Source: Pseudomonadota bacterium
GTDB taxonomy: Bacteria > Myxococcota_A > Polyangia > Polyangiales > Polyangiaceae
NCBI GenBank assembly: GCA_023398955.1
Contig: JAEWRL010000013.1
Location: forward strand, 1-41,501
Length of the DNA stretch: 41,501 bases
Direction of reading: 5' to 3'
Shown: positions 1 through 7,966 of the stretch, piece by piece
Layout of the letters: every line of letters starts with the position of its first letter
Numbering within the stretch: the first letter of the stretch is position 1
The notes under the pieces: model-generated
What the model saw: the letters and a program-made list of their open reading frames with translations, nothing else
Databases searched by the model: none
What the model was told of the DNA's origin: nothing
Program-made: the position numbers and the translations under genes

Positions 1-553
1 CGTTCGACGGGATCACCGCGACACAACCCTGGCTCTCAAGTGCTGCTCGGAAGGCTCCCGAGTCATACGCCTTGTCGGCAAGCAGGCAGCGCGAAAGAGC
101 TCGTGCAACGAGCGCTTTCGCAGGACAAATGTCGTGGCGTTGGCCCTCGGTGAGCTCGAAGGTGAGCGGCAGGCCGAGCGCATCGACAACAAGGTGAACT
201 TTCGTGGAAAGGCCGCCCCGCGAACGACCTATCCCCTGCGTCAAGGCCCCCCTTTACCGCCCGCCGCATGCTGGTGCGCCCGATGGATCGTACTGTCGAG
301 ACTATGCCATTCGTCATCACGGTCCACCTGCAACGCCGCGAAGGTGCGCTCCCATTTTCCCGTTTTCGACCAGCGATCGAAGCGATTGAAGACCGTCTTC
401 CACGGTCCAAACTCTCCCGGTAGATCACGCCATGGTACCCCCGTGCGGCTCCACCACAGAACCGCTTCGATGAAGTTTCTATCATCCTTCGCCCGGCGCC
501 AGCACAAGAGCCAACTTTGACCACTGACCGTCGTTCAGTTGAAGTCGAAGCAT
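1..553 (-). pseudogene. IS5-family (IS427-like) transposase, 5' frame broken, runs off left edge
   Basis: Read on the minus strand, an ATG at 553 starts MLRLQLNDGQWSKL, the usual N-terminus of IS5/IS427 transposases. The frame then stops after about 19 codons near position 495. The family continues in another frame (RAKDDRNFIEAVLWWSRTG, then VPWRDLPGEFGPWKTVFNRF), so the loop that normally reads LLPGK..GRR has suffered a small deletion and frameshift. The first frame ends at 241. The second half (RGGLSTKVHLVVDALGLPL, then ELTEGQRHD and LADKAYDSGAFRAALE) continues in the -1 frame to the window edge, with the DDE-type catalytic region partly visible. The -1 step at 247-255 is normal for this IS group, but the 5' lesion is not, so this copy is probably inactive. 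Terminal inverted repeats were not recognised. Confidence 0.85.
247..255 (-). other. A3G6 slippery run joining the two transposase frames
   Basis: On the minus strand the run AAAGGGGGG sits where the orfA frame (ending GGKGGP, stop at 241) and the orfB frame (RGALTQGIGRSRGGL) overlap, and orfB is in the -1 frame. IS427-group elements make their full transposase by -1 frameshifting at this place. I infer this is that site; the position and the phase fit. Confidence 0.55.
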
Positions 554-632
554 GCTGCGCTCCCTGGAGCATGCCTCAAGCACCATGCGCCGGGCACAGG
601 CACGGGCACGGGCACGCATTCAGGGACAGGCC

Positions 633-959
633 CTAATCCACTATCCCGAAATCGCGGCGAAACTCGCGGCACTGCGGGCTTCCGGCTTCGAACTCCCGGC
701 ATGTGGTGCCGCGTACCTCGTAGATCCGACAGGCGTTCGGGTTCCCGTCGGAGCCGAGCCAGACGCAGCTGCCATCCTCACGGGTGGCGAACGCTGCTTG
801 CCCAAAGTGACCCGGCTGGAGGCGCTCGGCGATGTCCGCACGCCCGAGCCGGCGCCACCGAACCAGGTCTTCGGGGGGCACCAGGATGCGGCCGTCGTGG
901 CCCGCCCGACAGCATGCGCCGCAACTCAAACAGTCGGGGCGCTCGTCGCTCATGTCCAT
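633..959 (-). CDS. YkgJ-family cysteine-cluster protein
   Basis: The 108-residue product carries the YkgJ/Fe-S-type cysteine cluster: CLSCGACCRAG near residues 10-20, then CVWLG, NACRIYEVRGTTCREFE and PQCREF towards the C-terminus. Proteins with this signature (CxxCGxCC ... C ... C) are thought to bind a zinc ion or an iron-sulfur cluster, and their biochemical role is unknown. ATG 959 (MDMSDERPD) is the likely start, with a second ATG two codons in. The open frame continues upstream to 1484, but that part is Arg-rich noise and lies opposite the Nif11-like gene. It lies tail-on to the IS remnant and is divergent from the gene at 1172. A small cytosolic protein is expected, with no signal peptide. 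Confidence 0.8.
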   Translation of the reverse strand: MDMSDERPDCLSCGACCRAGHDGRILVPPEDLVRWRRLGRADIAERLQPGHFGQAAFATREDGSCVWLGSDGNPNACRIYEVRGTTCREFEAGSPQCREFRRDFGIVD

Positions 960-1171
960 GGCGCCCACGGACGGCCAGGCGCTGCTGTGGTGCACTCGAC
1001 GATCATGGGAGCTCGTATAGCTGGCAGACGGCTCACTCTCAAGGCCGCGAGGAAGCCCCCCGAATCCGCCGGGAGACGGAATGGACACCTGCGGGAAAAC
1101 CCGGAGCACGTAGCCTGGCTCGCCATGCCGAAGACCCTCATCGCGCTCGCCGCAGCGTCGCCGAGACGTCC

Positions 1172-1417
1172 GTGAGCCTCGCTGCAGCCTTCCGCTTGCT
1201 CCAGCGCGCACGTCGCGATGCGCAGCTCCGGGCGCGGCTGAACCGCGCCGCCGACGAAGACGAGCGGAGGACCATCTTGGAAGAGGTGCAGTGCGACTGC
1301 ACCCTGGAGGAGTTCGAGGAAGCCTGCCGCGCGCTCCTCGTCCAGTGCCAGGACCGAGAGCAGGCCGGCGCCCTCGCCGAGCTGCGTCTTTGGTGGATGC
1401 TGTTGAGCCGCTCCTGA
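1172..1417 (+). CDS. Nif11-like small protein
   Basis: GTG 1172 starts an 81-residue product beginning VSLAAAFRLLQRARRD, followed by LRARLNRAADEDERRTILEE and CDCTLEEFEEACRALL. This matches the Nif11 domain plan: one helix with a 'FL..v..D..LR..L' pattern, a short gap, then 'L...G...t.eEf.ea'. Nif11 domains serve as leader regions of some ribosomally made peptides and also occur as stand-alone proteins of unknown role. No modification enzyme (LanM, radical SAM, YcaO) is encoded nearby, so a RiPP role is not supported here. The tail (LAELRLWWMLLSRS) has no Cys- or Gly-rich core. The start is chosen because it gives the typical family N-terminus; no clear ribosome-binding site is seen. Confidence 0.6.
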   Translation: MSLAAAFRLLQRARRDAQLRARLNRAADEDERRTILEEVQCDCTLEEFEEACRALLVQCQDREQAGALAELRLWWMLLSRS

Positions 1418-1826
1418 CGCACCGCCGCTCCTTAGGTCTCCGCGCGCACGGGGGCAAGGGGGTGACGCGCCAGTGAAACAACATGACGGGGCAGTCTCAT
1501 TACGACCACCTCATCCCACACAGTCTCGTCTCGCGCCGCCTCATCCGACGCAGTGGGCGGACCGCCCCTTGGAGGGTAGGTGCGTCCACCTGTAGGAGAC
1601 CCAAGCAAGGCCCCCTACCGCCCCGGGGCGAGCAGCAAATCTGCCCAGCAAATCTGCCCCAGTTAACGAAACGCCTGGGGCGAGCAGTAGGGGGTCCAAA
1701 TCGGTAGCGGTCTGATGTATAAAGCTCGACGCTGGATGATGGTCGCGCCTGTCGTCACATCCAGCACGGCACCCAACCGGGTAACTATGTCCAAACGTCC
1801 TTGGGCCGCGGGGGGAAGGAGTCTCA
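1418..1826. other. Non-coding stretch upstream of the signalling operon, with short repeats
   Basis: No convincing gene. It holds a perfect tandem 13-bp repeat (AGCAAATCTGCCC at 1634-1646 and 1647-1659), two copies of GGGGCGAGCAG (about 1626 and 1677), and an inverted pair GGCCCCCTAC (1609-1618) / GTAGGGGGTC (1687-1696, one G-T pair) enclosing them. The promoter of the operon starting at 1827 must lie here or further upstream. A TATAAA-like box occurs near 1718, but I could not pair it with a convincing -35. Confidence 0.5.
1811..1821 (+). promoter_or_regulatory. Strong ribosome-binding site deciding a GTG start
   Basis: The purine run GGGGGAAGGAG ends 5 nt before GTG 1827 and supports that codon as the start of the first gene of the signalling operon. 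Confidence 0.7.
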
Positions 1827-3080
1827 GTGCTACCGCCGCACCTACAGGATCTGCTGAAGGAATCGAACGTCGAGCTTCCTGATGCACCTCAGACACTTCT
1901 CCTCGTCGACGATGAACCCGAGAACCTGGAAGTCCTCACGGCCCTGCTGGGCGATATCTGGAAGGTCGAAACCGCCACGAACGGCCTGCACGCGCTCGAG
2001 AAGATAGGAGCTGGGCTCAACGTCGACCTCGTCATTGCCGACCAGCGGATGGCCGGCATGAGCGGCGTCGACTTGCTGTCCATCCTTGCCAAAGACCACC
2101 CCAGCATTACTCGCGTGGTGCTCACGGGTCACAGCGACGTCGGCCCCATGCTGGACGCCGTGAACCGCGCCGCTGCCTGGCGTTTCCTCCTGAAGCCGTA
2201 CGAGCCGGAGGAGCTCCGCGCCACTGTGGAGGAGGGCCTTCGGCTGAAGAGGAACCGGGCCTTGCTCCAGACGCTCATCGGAGCCATGACCCAGCGGCGC
2301 AATGCCCTGGCCGCGACCCTCGATGAGCTACAGAGCGCCCAGGCGCAGCTCTTCGCTGTGGAGCGCTTGTCCACGGTGGGCAGCGCTGCGGCGGGCATCG
2401 TCCACAACCTGAGGAACCTCAGCACCATCATGAGCATGCTCATGGCCGAGTTCTCTCGACGCGAACCGCCTCCCAGCGTCCGCGCTGCGACCGAGACCGC
2501 ACAGACGGAGATGAACAGCCTGGTCCAGCTGCTGGAGAACCTGCGGCAGTTGGCCCGCGCTCAGGACGCCCAACCAACCGTCACGGAGGTGCGACTGCAG
2601 CCGTTCCTCCTCTCCACGTTGGAGCTTGCCGCGCTGCAGCATGCTGGGCGCCCAATGCGTGTCGACGCCGTGGGCGGTCCGCGGACCGCGAAGCTGGACA
2701 GTCGGCGGATACAGCAGGCCCTCCTCGCGCTCATCGACAACGCCGTGCGGGCCAGCCATCCCGACGCAGAGGTCACCCTGGGAGCGCGCATCGAGCTGCG
2801 TCCCCAGAGCGTCGGCTCCCACGTCGCCGTCGAATGGCTGGTCTTGGAGGTCACGGACAGGGGCAGCGGCACCAGCCGAGAGGCAGTCCAAGCCCTGCAA
2901 CAGCCCTTCGCGGGAGACCCAAAGGGGGCCTATGCGGGCCTGGGAATCGAGATCGCGCACCTCGTCGCCAGGGCTCACCAAGGCATCCTCGAGGTCGCGA
3001 GCGAGGCGCGCCGCGGCACCAGCGCAAGAATCCTCATCCCCACGGGAGTTCACTATGCAGAGTCCGGCATCCGCGCGTGA
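1827..3080 (+). CDS. Receiver-histidine kinase hybrid (PhcR/RpfG-type receiver, no DNA-binding domain)
   Basis: The 417-residue cytosolic protein starts with a receiver domain (about 22-140): acidic pair in LLLVDDEPENL, phospho-acceptor D72 in VIADQRMAGMSG, T100 in VVLTGHSD, and K123 in FLLKPYEP. The receiver is followed by a coiled coil (about 140-180), a phospho-acceptor region ERLSTVGSAAAGIVHNLRN (H193), and an HATPase domain (N-box around N305, VTDRGSG with D344, GLGIEIA). A receiver ahead of a kinase core without DNA-binding output is the plan of the quorum-sensing regulator PhcR, among others. The start is GTG with AGGAG 5 nt upstream. The gene overlaps the next by 26 nt, so co-translation is likely. 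It probably receives phosphate from, or passes it to, the kinases at 3055 and 7967. The kinase partner is inferred, not shown. Confidence 0.87.
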   Translation: MLPPHLQDLLKESNVELPDAPQTLLLVDDEPENLEVLTALLGDIWKVETATNGLHALEKIGAGLNVDLVIADQRMAGMSGVDLLSILAKDHPSITRVVLTGHSDVGPMLDAVNRAAAWRFLLKPYEPEELRATVEEGLRLKRNRALLQTLIGAMTQRRNALAATLDELQSAQAQLFAVERLSTVGSAAAGIVHNLRNLSTIMSMLMAEFSRREPPPSVRAATETAQTEMNSLVQLLENLRQLARAQDAQPTVTEVRLQPFLLSTLELAALQHAGRPMRVDAVGGPRTAKLDSRRIQQALLALIDNAVRASHPDAEVTLGARIELRPQSVGSHVAVEWLVLEVTDRGSGTSREAVQALQQPFAGDPKGAYAGLGIEIAHLVARAHQGILEVASEARRGTSARILIPTGVHYAESGIRA

Positions 3081-4233
3081 ACCAAGGTATTCGGCGCCGC
3101 CAGCGCCGCTCCGCTTGTGGCTCGGACCGGTCGCGCGTTCCCAGTGCGAGCAGCTGCTGCGGGCCAGCTTCCCGCGTGCGGAGGTCGTCGCCGTCCCCAG
3201 CGGCGATGTGCCGCTCGCGGGCCCGGCCATCCTCGTGCTCGATGCCGACGATCTCACGGGCGCCGCGCGTGAGCCGTTGCGCCGCCTCGCCGAGCTGGCC
3301 CTGCCGGGCCGCCCGATCATCCTGGGCGGTACGGCCAGCAAGCACACCCTGCTCGACGCCATCAACACATGGAGAGCCGTCCAGCTGATTCGCCGGCGCG
3401 CGATACGCTCGACGCTCCTCGAGGCTCTCCGGGATGCCTACAGTGCCCTGGCAGTGGAATGCAGCATCCACGAGTGCGTCGAGATGCTGCGCAGCGAGTG
3501 CCAGGAGGTCGCGCTGGCTACCCTCGAGCTGCAGGCGACTCAAGAGCGTTTGCTCCATGCCGAGCGGCTGGCGGCGGTTGGCCGCATGGTGGGTTCATTG
3601 CTGACGCACACCCGTGAGCGCTTCGGCACCCTCGAGCGGATCCGCGCCGCTCAGCATGACATCCCAGAGAACAGCCCGCTTTCGAGCATCTACGACTGTG
3701 CGGTCAGTGGAATTGACAGCTTTGGCGCCTTGCTGGAAGACATGCTGGCGCTGGCCGACGAGCGCGACATGAAAGGAGAGCCGCGCGTCGTGGAGCTCAT
3801 GCCCCTCATACAGCGTTGTGTCCGCCTTTTCGCTTTCGACAGCCTGGGGCGCCAGCGTGACGTCCAGATAGCAGATCCGCAAGATCTGAGAGTCAAGGTG
3901 CGCGTCGATCCTCATCGCATCTGTCATGTGATGTTGAACTTGCTTCGGAACGCAGCTCAGGCTACGGAGGCCCACCAGCGAATCATCGTACGGGCCTCGC
4001 GAGCCGGCGATTGGACTCTCGTCGAGGTCGAGGACTTCGGCCATGGCATGAACGAAGAGGCGCTCGCCAATCTTTTCCGTCCTTTCTTTACGACAAAAGG
4101 GGAAGCTGGGATGGGCCTCGGTCTTCGGCTCGCCAAGGGCGCCATCGAGAGCCACGGCGGCACCCTCACGTGCACCAGCAAGCTCAACGAAGGTTCCTGT
4201 TTCCGGATACAACTCCCCGCGGCCTCGGACTGA
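3055..4233 (+). CDS. Histidine kinase with degenerate N-terminal receiver
   Basis: ATG 3055 with GGGAG upstream gives 392 residues. Residues about 18-112 have receiver-like alternation (LWLGPVARSQC, AILVLDADDL, RPIILGGTAS), but the acidic pair and the Lys-Pro signature are missing, so this is a pseudo-receiver. A helix (115-165) leads to an H-box-like ERLAAVGRMVGSLLTHTRERF. H185 is kept, but the usual E-x-x-N-P that follows is lost. The ATPase part looks intact: NLLRNAAQA (N299), EDFGHG (D327), FRPFFTTKG and GMGLGLRLA (352-360). It is second in the operon, overlapping the first gene and 80 nt before the third. Phosphotransfer may be altered because of the odd H-box. The gene could be an ATP-dependent partner of the first kinase rather than an autonomous sensor. 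No membrane segment is seen. Confidence 0.85.
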   Translation: MQSPASAREPRYSAPPAPLRLWLGPVARSQCEQLLRASFPRAEVVAVPSGDVPLAGPAILVLDADDLTGAAREPLRRLAELALPGRPIILGGTASKHTLLDAINTWRAVQLIRRRAIRSTLLEALRDAYSALAVECSIHECVEMLRSECQEVALATLELQATQERLLHAERLAAVGRMVGSLLTHTRERFGTLERIRAAQHDIPENSPLSSIYDCAVSGIDSFGALLEDMLALADERDMKGEPRVVELMPLIQRCVRLFAFDSLGRQRDVQIADPQDLRVKVRVDPHRICHVMLNLLRNAAQATEAHQRIIVRASRAGDWTLVEVEDFGHGMNEEALANLFRPFFTTKGEAGMGLGLRLAKGAIESHGGTLTCTSKLNEGSCFRIQLPAASD

Positions 4234-4313
4234 CCCCCTCAAGGCCCGGAGCCGCTGCGGGAGGTGCAGACGCGGTGCCGTAGCTGGCACGGCATCATTC
4301 ACTTGGAGCTAGC

Positions 4314-7300
4314 ATGTCTCAACGATCTGCCACCCACGATCGGCTCGAAGAAGCCCTGCACGACGGCGTATTCGAGGTCAGTCCGGAGTCGGGGGCCCGC
4401 TTCTCGGGAGCCATCCTGCTTGTCGGGGCGGGCGCCGTCCTCACGAGCGTCGGCGCGCTCCTGCTCGAGCAGGGCCTGCCCGTGGAGCAGTGCTCCCAGA
4501 CGTCCGAAGCCGCGGCGCGCCTGCGCACCGGCTCCGTCTGGGTGGTCGTCATGCTCGACCACTTTGGCGACGGCGCCGGCCTCGATGTGGCGGTAAGCTC
4601 GCTGGTCCGGGGCAACGGGGCCGCCGTCGTGCTGCTTTACGGCGACGAGAGCGTACCGGACGTCGTGCGGGCCATCCGCAGCGGCGCGGATCTACGCCTC
4701 TTCTCGCGCTGTGCCAACCCAGAGCTGGTAGCCGATTGCTCGGTGAAGCTCTACCGAGCGCGCCTGCAGGAGGAGACGCTGCGGGGGGACCGGCGCGAGT
4801 TCCCAAGGGTACTTCCGGCAGGTGTCTCCATCGAGGCACCTCCGGACTGTGAGCTTGTGGACCTCGCGCCCGGGGGGCTCGCCTTCACCTCGGAGGCGAC
4901 CTTCGTCCCCGACGCGACGGTGGAGGTGGTCCTGCGCATCGGGCGCGGCGCCTGCCTGCGGGTCCATGGCACCGTCGCGCGCCAGAGTTGCGACGCGCCG
5001 GGCCGGCAATGGGCGGCCATCCGCTTTGGGACCCTCTCGGAACGCGTTCAGCGCATGCTCGTCGGGCTGACCCGACGACACCTGGCCGCTCGAGGGCCCC
5101 GCGAGATGCAACGCCGTTTCCGGGAGGCTTCGAACTCGGACGTCGTTCCCATCGCCAGCGCCGAGCGCATCGCTGCGTTCTTGCAGCAAGCGGCGAGCGA
5201 CCAGCTTCCCTTCACCATCCAGGGCGCCACAGGGGGTAGCGCTTGGCAGAGCGCCATCCTTCCGCTGGCGCCCGGCGCGGGGCTCTTCGCCATCGAGCCG
5301 CCTGCGATTGGTGTGGCCATCGCCCCCGGCCAGACGCTGGACTTCCTGCTCTTCCACGAGTTCGAGAGCTATCTCTTCGAGGCCGTCATCCGCCACCATG
5401 CCGCCAGCGGGTTTCAGTGCGAGTTCCCGCGCGTCATCTACTACTCGGAGAAGCGGTCGCGGATCCGCCACGAGCTGCCCTTGGCGGATCAGCTCACGGT
5501 CCGATTACGCGATCCGCGGCGACACGACAGCTGGCTGACCTTCCCGCTCCTGGAGGTCAGTTCGACGGGCGCGTCCTTTCAGGCAGACCTGAGCACGACC
5601 CTCATCCTACCGGGGTCGGTCTTCGAGGCCTTCGCCGTCGGGGTCGGAGACACACGCGTCCTCAGCGAACGCGCAGAGGTGCGGCACGTGACGCCCCTGG
5701 CAGGGACCAGCGACTTCAAGGTGGGCGTGCGCTTCACGGCGAAGGGGACACCGCGAGCACGCGAGGCCAAGCCGACGCTGCGAGCGACCCTGGACGAGGC
5801 TCCGGCGAGCGACGCCTCCCGCCGTGCCCGTCTCCTGAAGTTCCCGAATGGGGACGGAGAGGTCCTCACCGCGCTGCTGAACCAAACGACGCCGCACGAC
5901 CAGTTCTCCGGGCCCGTCGTGTTGCTCCTGCCGTCATGGGGCCATTCCAAGGAATCGTTCTGTGGGTACGCCATCAACCTGGTGGAGTCCTTCGAACGGG
6001 CGGGGGCGGAGGTCGCCGTGGTGCGGATGGACTACAGCCATCACAAGGGAGAGAGCCACATCCCCCCGCAGAACCGCACCCCCGGGAAGGAAGCGCTGCG
6101 CTTCACCTTCTCAGGAGCGTTGGCAGACGCGCAGGCAGCCATCGAGTACTGCTTCAATAACCCCCTCTTCGCGCCCACCACCCTCACCCTCGTCGCGCCA
6201 AGCTTCAACGGGCAGGTCGCCCTGCGCTTGGCCGCGACCGACGCGCGCATCTCCCACCTGGTGCTGCCCATGAGCACGCCCTCGACGCGCGACGTGCTCA
6301 AGAACGCCTCGGGCGGCCTCGACTACATCGGCGGAGCGAGCCGCAAGACACGCTACGGAATCGTCGACTTCCTGGGACTGTTGGTCGATATGGACCGGGT
6401 CGCTGCAGACGCCATTTCCGCCCGCCTCGCCTTCATCGAGGACGCTGAGGAGGACATCCGCAAGGTCCGCTGCCCCGTCACCTGGTTCCTCGGCAAACAC
6501 GACGCCTGGATCGATGCGAGCAAGGTCAAGCACCTCCTCAATCAGGTCACTCACGGGGACGTCGACCTGGTCGTGGTGGAGACGGGGCACCTCCCCACCC
6601 ACGACGAGAGCTTCGTCGTGGCGGCGGAGGTCAGCCGAGCCACCCTCCACCACCTCGGCATCGGCACTGCCGGCGTCTGCACCTCGCCGCCGTCGCTCGT
6701 GCGCGCCGTTCAACAGGACGAGTGGGCTCGCGCGCCAAAGGCCGAGCTGCGCAGCGCGGCCGAATACTGGAAGGGTTATCTGCTCGGTGAGACGGCAGAG
6801 GCCCTGGGCTACGACGTGCTCGAGTACACGGATGCCTACGCCGACTTCGCCGCGGCACAGCTCCAGCTCCTGCAGGTCGGCTCTGGGCAGCAGGTCCTCG
6901 ACGCGGGCGCCGGCACCGGGCAGTTCTCGGCACGGCTCGTGGCACACTCGAGCGACCTGCCCGCCCGCCTCGACCTCCTCGACCTGGTGCCAGATGCCCT
7001 CGAGCGTGCGCGCCAGCGCATCCTGGCCATCGAGCGCTCCAGGGAGCTTCGGCTGCATCTTCAGGTCGCCGATCTCCAGGTGAGCCGGCTGGCGCCGGTC
7101 CAGCGCTTCCTGGCGGGTGAGTACCACAGCGTCACCTGCCTCCGTCACCGAATCCCGGGCTTGACGAACGACGTCATCGACCGCCTCGAGCGCGAGTATC
7201 GGGGCAGCGGCGCCTCCCTCCTGCACAGCGCCCTGCGTGGGGAATCCATCAGCCCGGAACGCCTTGGCTTCCTGGATGCCAAGACCCTGAACGCCGTTCT

Positions 7301-7910
7301 GGATTTCGGTCGGGCTGCCCGCTTCCTGAGGAGGCGCACCTCGGAGGCCGACCTCGCTCCGCAGCACGCCCTCGAGGGCAAGCTGCTGCTGAGCGGGGAC
7401 GCCATCTCGGGCTTGAACGCGGGCCATCTCCGCTTCGACAGTCTGGAATTTGGGGCTGCTACTCACCCAGCACGCCTGCCCTTGGTCTCCGAGCGCTACG
7501 ATCGGGTCGTCTGCAGCCTTGTGCTCCCCTACCTGCTCAATCCGGACGAGACGCTGATGGAGCTCGTGCGAACGCTGCGCCCCGGGGGCATTCTCGTCGT
7601 GTCCACGATGAAGCCGGACATGGATATCTCCGGCCTGCAGCTAGACCTCATCGACAAGATCACCAGCGGGCGAGCGACGCTCCCCAGCGGCGCGTCCGGC
7701 GACTGGATCCTGGCCGAGCTGCGCGCCCATACGAGCGCCGCCGCGCGCCTCCTGCGCTTGACGGACGAGGGGACGTTCAATTTCTTCGGCCCCGGTGAGC
7801 TGAGCGCCCTGCTCGGTGAAGCGGGCCTCGTCGACGTCGAGCTCCGCGAATGCTTTGGGCAGCCGCCGCAAGCATACGTCGCGGCGGGGCGGAAACCGAG
7901 CACCTCCTAG
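4314..7910 (+). CDS. Five-part protein: pseudo-receiver, two PilZ domains, LuxD-like acyl hydrolase, SAM methyltransferase
   Basis: The 1198-residue protein starts at ATG 4314 with GGAG at 4305-4308. Domains read in order: a receiver-like fold without phospho-Asp context (about 32-145, AILLVGAGAVL); PilZ 1 (about 158-258) with R161xxxR165 and DLAPGG (183-188, Ala where Ser is usual); a YcgR-N-like segment plus PilZ 2 (about 283-475) with R381xxxR385 and EVSSTG (414-419); an alpha/beta hydrolase (about 505-785) with LLLPSWGHSKES, nucleophile S630 in VAPSFNG, acid D730 in LGKHDAW and H759 in TGHLPTHD; and a class I methyltransferase (about 815-1195) with VLDAGAGTG (861-869) and a late YDRVVCSLVLPYLL / LRPGGILVVST pair. 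A stretch of about 120 residues (935-1055) sits inside the methyltransferase. The hydrolase most resembles LuxD-type acyl transferases. PilZ domains bind c-di-GMP. I infer a c-di-GMP- or phosphorelay-controlled enzyme acting on a fatty acyl substrate. The true substrate is unknown. Confidence 0.8.
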   Translation: MSQRSATHDRLEEALHDGVFEVSPESGARFSGAILLVGAGAVLTSVGALLLEQGLPVEQCSQTSEAAARLRTGSVWVVVMLDHFGDGAGLDVAVSSLVRGNGAAVVLLYGDESVPDVVRAIRSGADLRLFSRCANPELVADCSVKLYRARLQEETLRGDRREFPRVLPAGVSIEAPPDCELVDLAPGGLAFTSEATFVPDATVEVVLRIGRGACLRVHGTVARQSCDAPGRQWAAIRFGTLSERVQRMLVGLTRRHLAARGPREMQRRFREASNSDVVPIASAERIAAFLQQAASDQLPFTIQGATGGSAWQSAILPLAPGAGLFAIEPPAIGVAIAPGQTLDFLLFHEFESYLFEAVIRHHAASGFQCEFPRVIYYSEKRSRIRHELPLADQLTVRLRDPRRHDSWLTFPLLEVSSTGASFQADLSTTLILPGSVFEAFAVGVGDTRVLSERAEVRHVTPLAGTSDFKVGVRFTAKGTPRAREAKPTLRATLDEAPASDASRRARLLKFPNGDGEVLTALLNQTTPHDQFSGPVVLLLPSWGHSKESFCGYAINLVESFERAGAEVAVVRMDYSHHKGESHIPPQNRTPGKEALRFTFSGALADAQAAIEYCFNNPLFAPTTLTLVAPSFNGQVALRLAATDARISHLVLPMSTPSTRDVLKNASGGLDYIGGASRKTRYGIVDFLGLLVDMDRVAADAISARLAFIEDAEEDIRKVRCPVTWFLGKHDAWIDASKVKHLLNQVTHGDVDLVVVETGHLPTHDESFVVAAEVSRATLHHLGIGTAGVCTSPPSLVRAVQQDEWARAPKAELRSAAEYWKGYLLGETAEALGYDVLEYTDAYADFAAAQLQLLQVGSGQQVLDAGAGTGQFSARLVAHSSDLPARLDLLDLVPDALERARQRILAIERSRELRLHLQVADLQVSRLAPVQRFLAGEYHSVTCLRHRIPGLTNDVIDRLEREYRGSGASLLHSALRGESISPERLGFLDAKTLNAVLDFGRAARFLRRRTSEADLAPQHALEGKLLLSGDAISGLNAGHLRFDSLEFGAATHPARLPLVSERYDRVVCSLVLPYLLNPDETLMELVRTLRPGGILVVSTMKPDMDISGLQLDLIDKITSGRATLPSGASGDWILAELRAHTSAAARLLRLTDEGTFNFFGPGELSALLGEAGLVDVELRECFGQPPQAYVAAGRKPSTS

Positions 7911-7966
7911 GGATCGTGGGCACCTTCTCCCTATTTCCCCGCAAGGCCAATGCCTCCCGCGAGGCC

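Noticed and set aside
960..1484. N-terminal extension of the YkgJ-like frame
   Set aside because: Arg-rich, no family match, and opposite the Nif11-like gene; ATG 959 gives a normal family start.
4285..4301. TGGCAC box as a sigma-54 promoter before the 1198-residue gene
   Set aside because: The -24 element matches but no TTGC(A/T) is found at the right distance for the -12.
6111..7466. 451-codon open frame on the minus strand
   Set aside because: It is opposite the methyltransferase/hydrolase gene, and its product has no recognisable domain; high-GC genes often leave such antisense frames.
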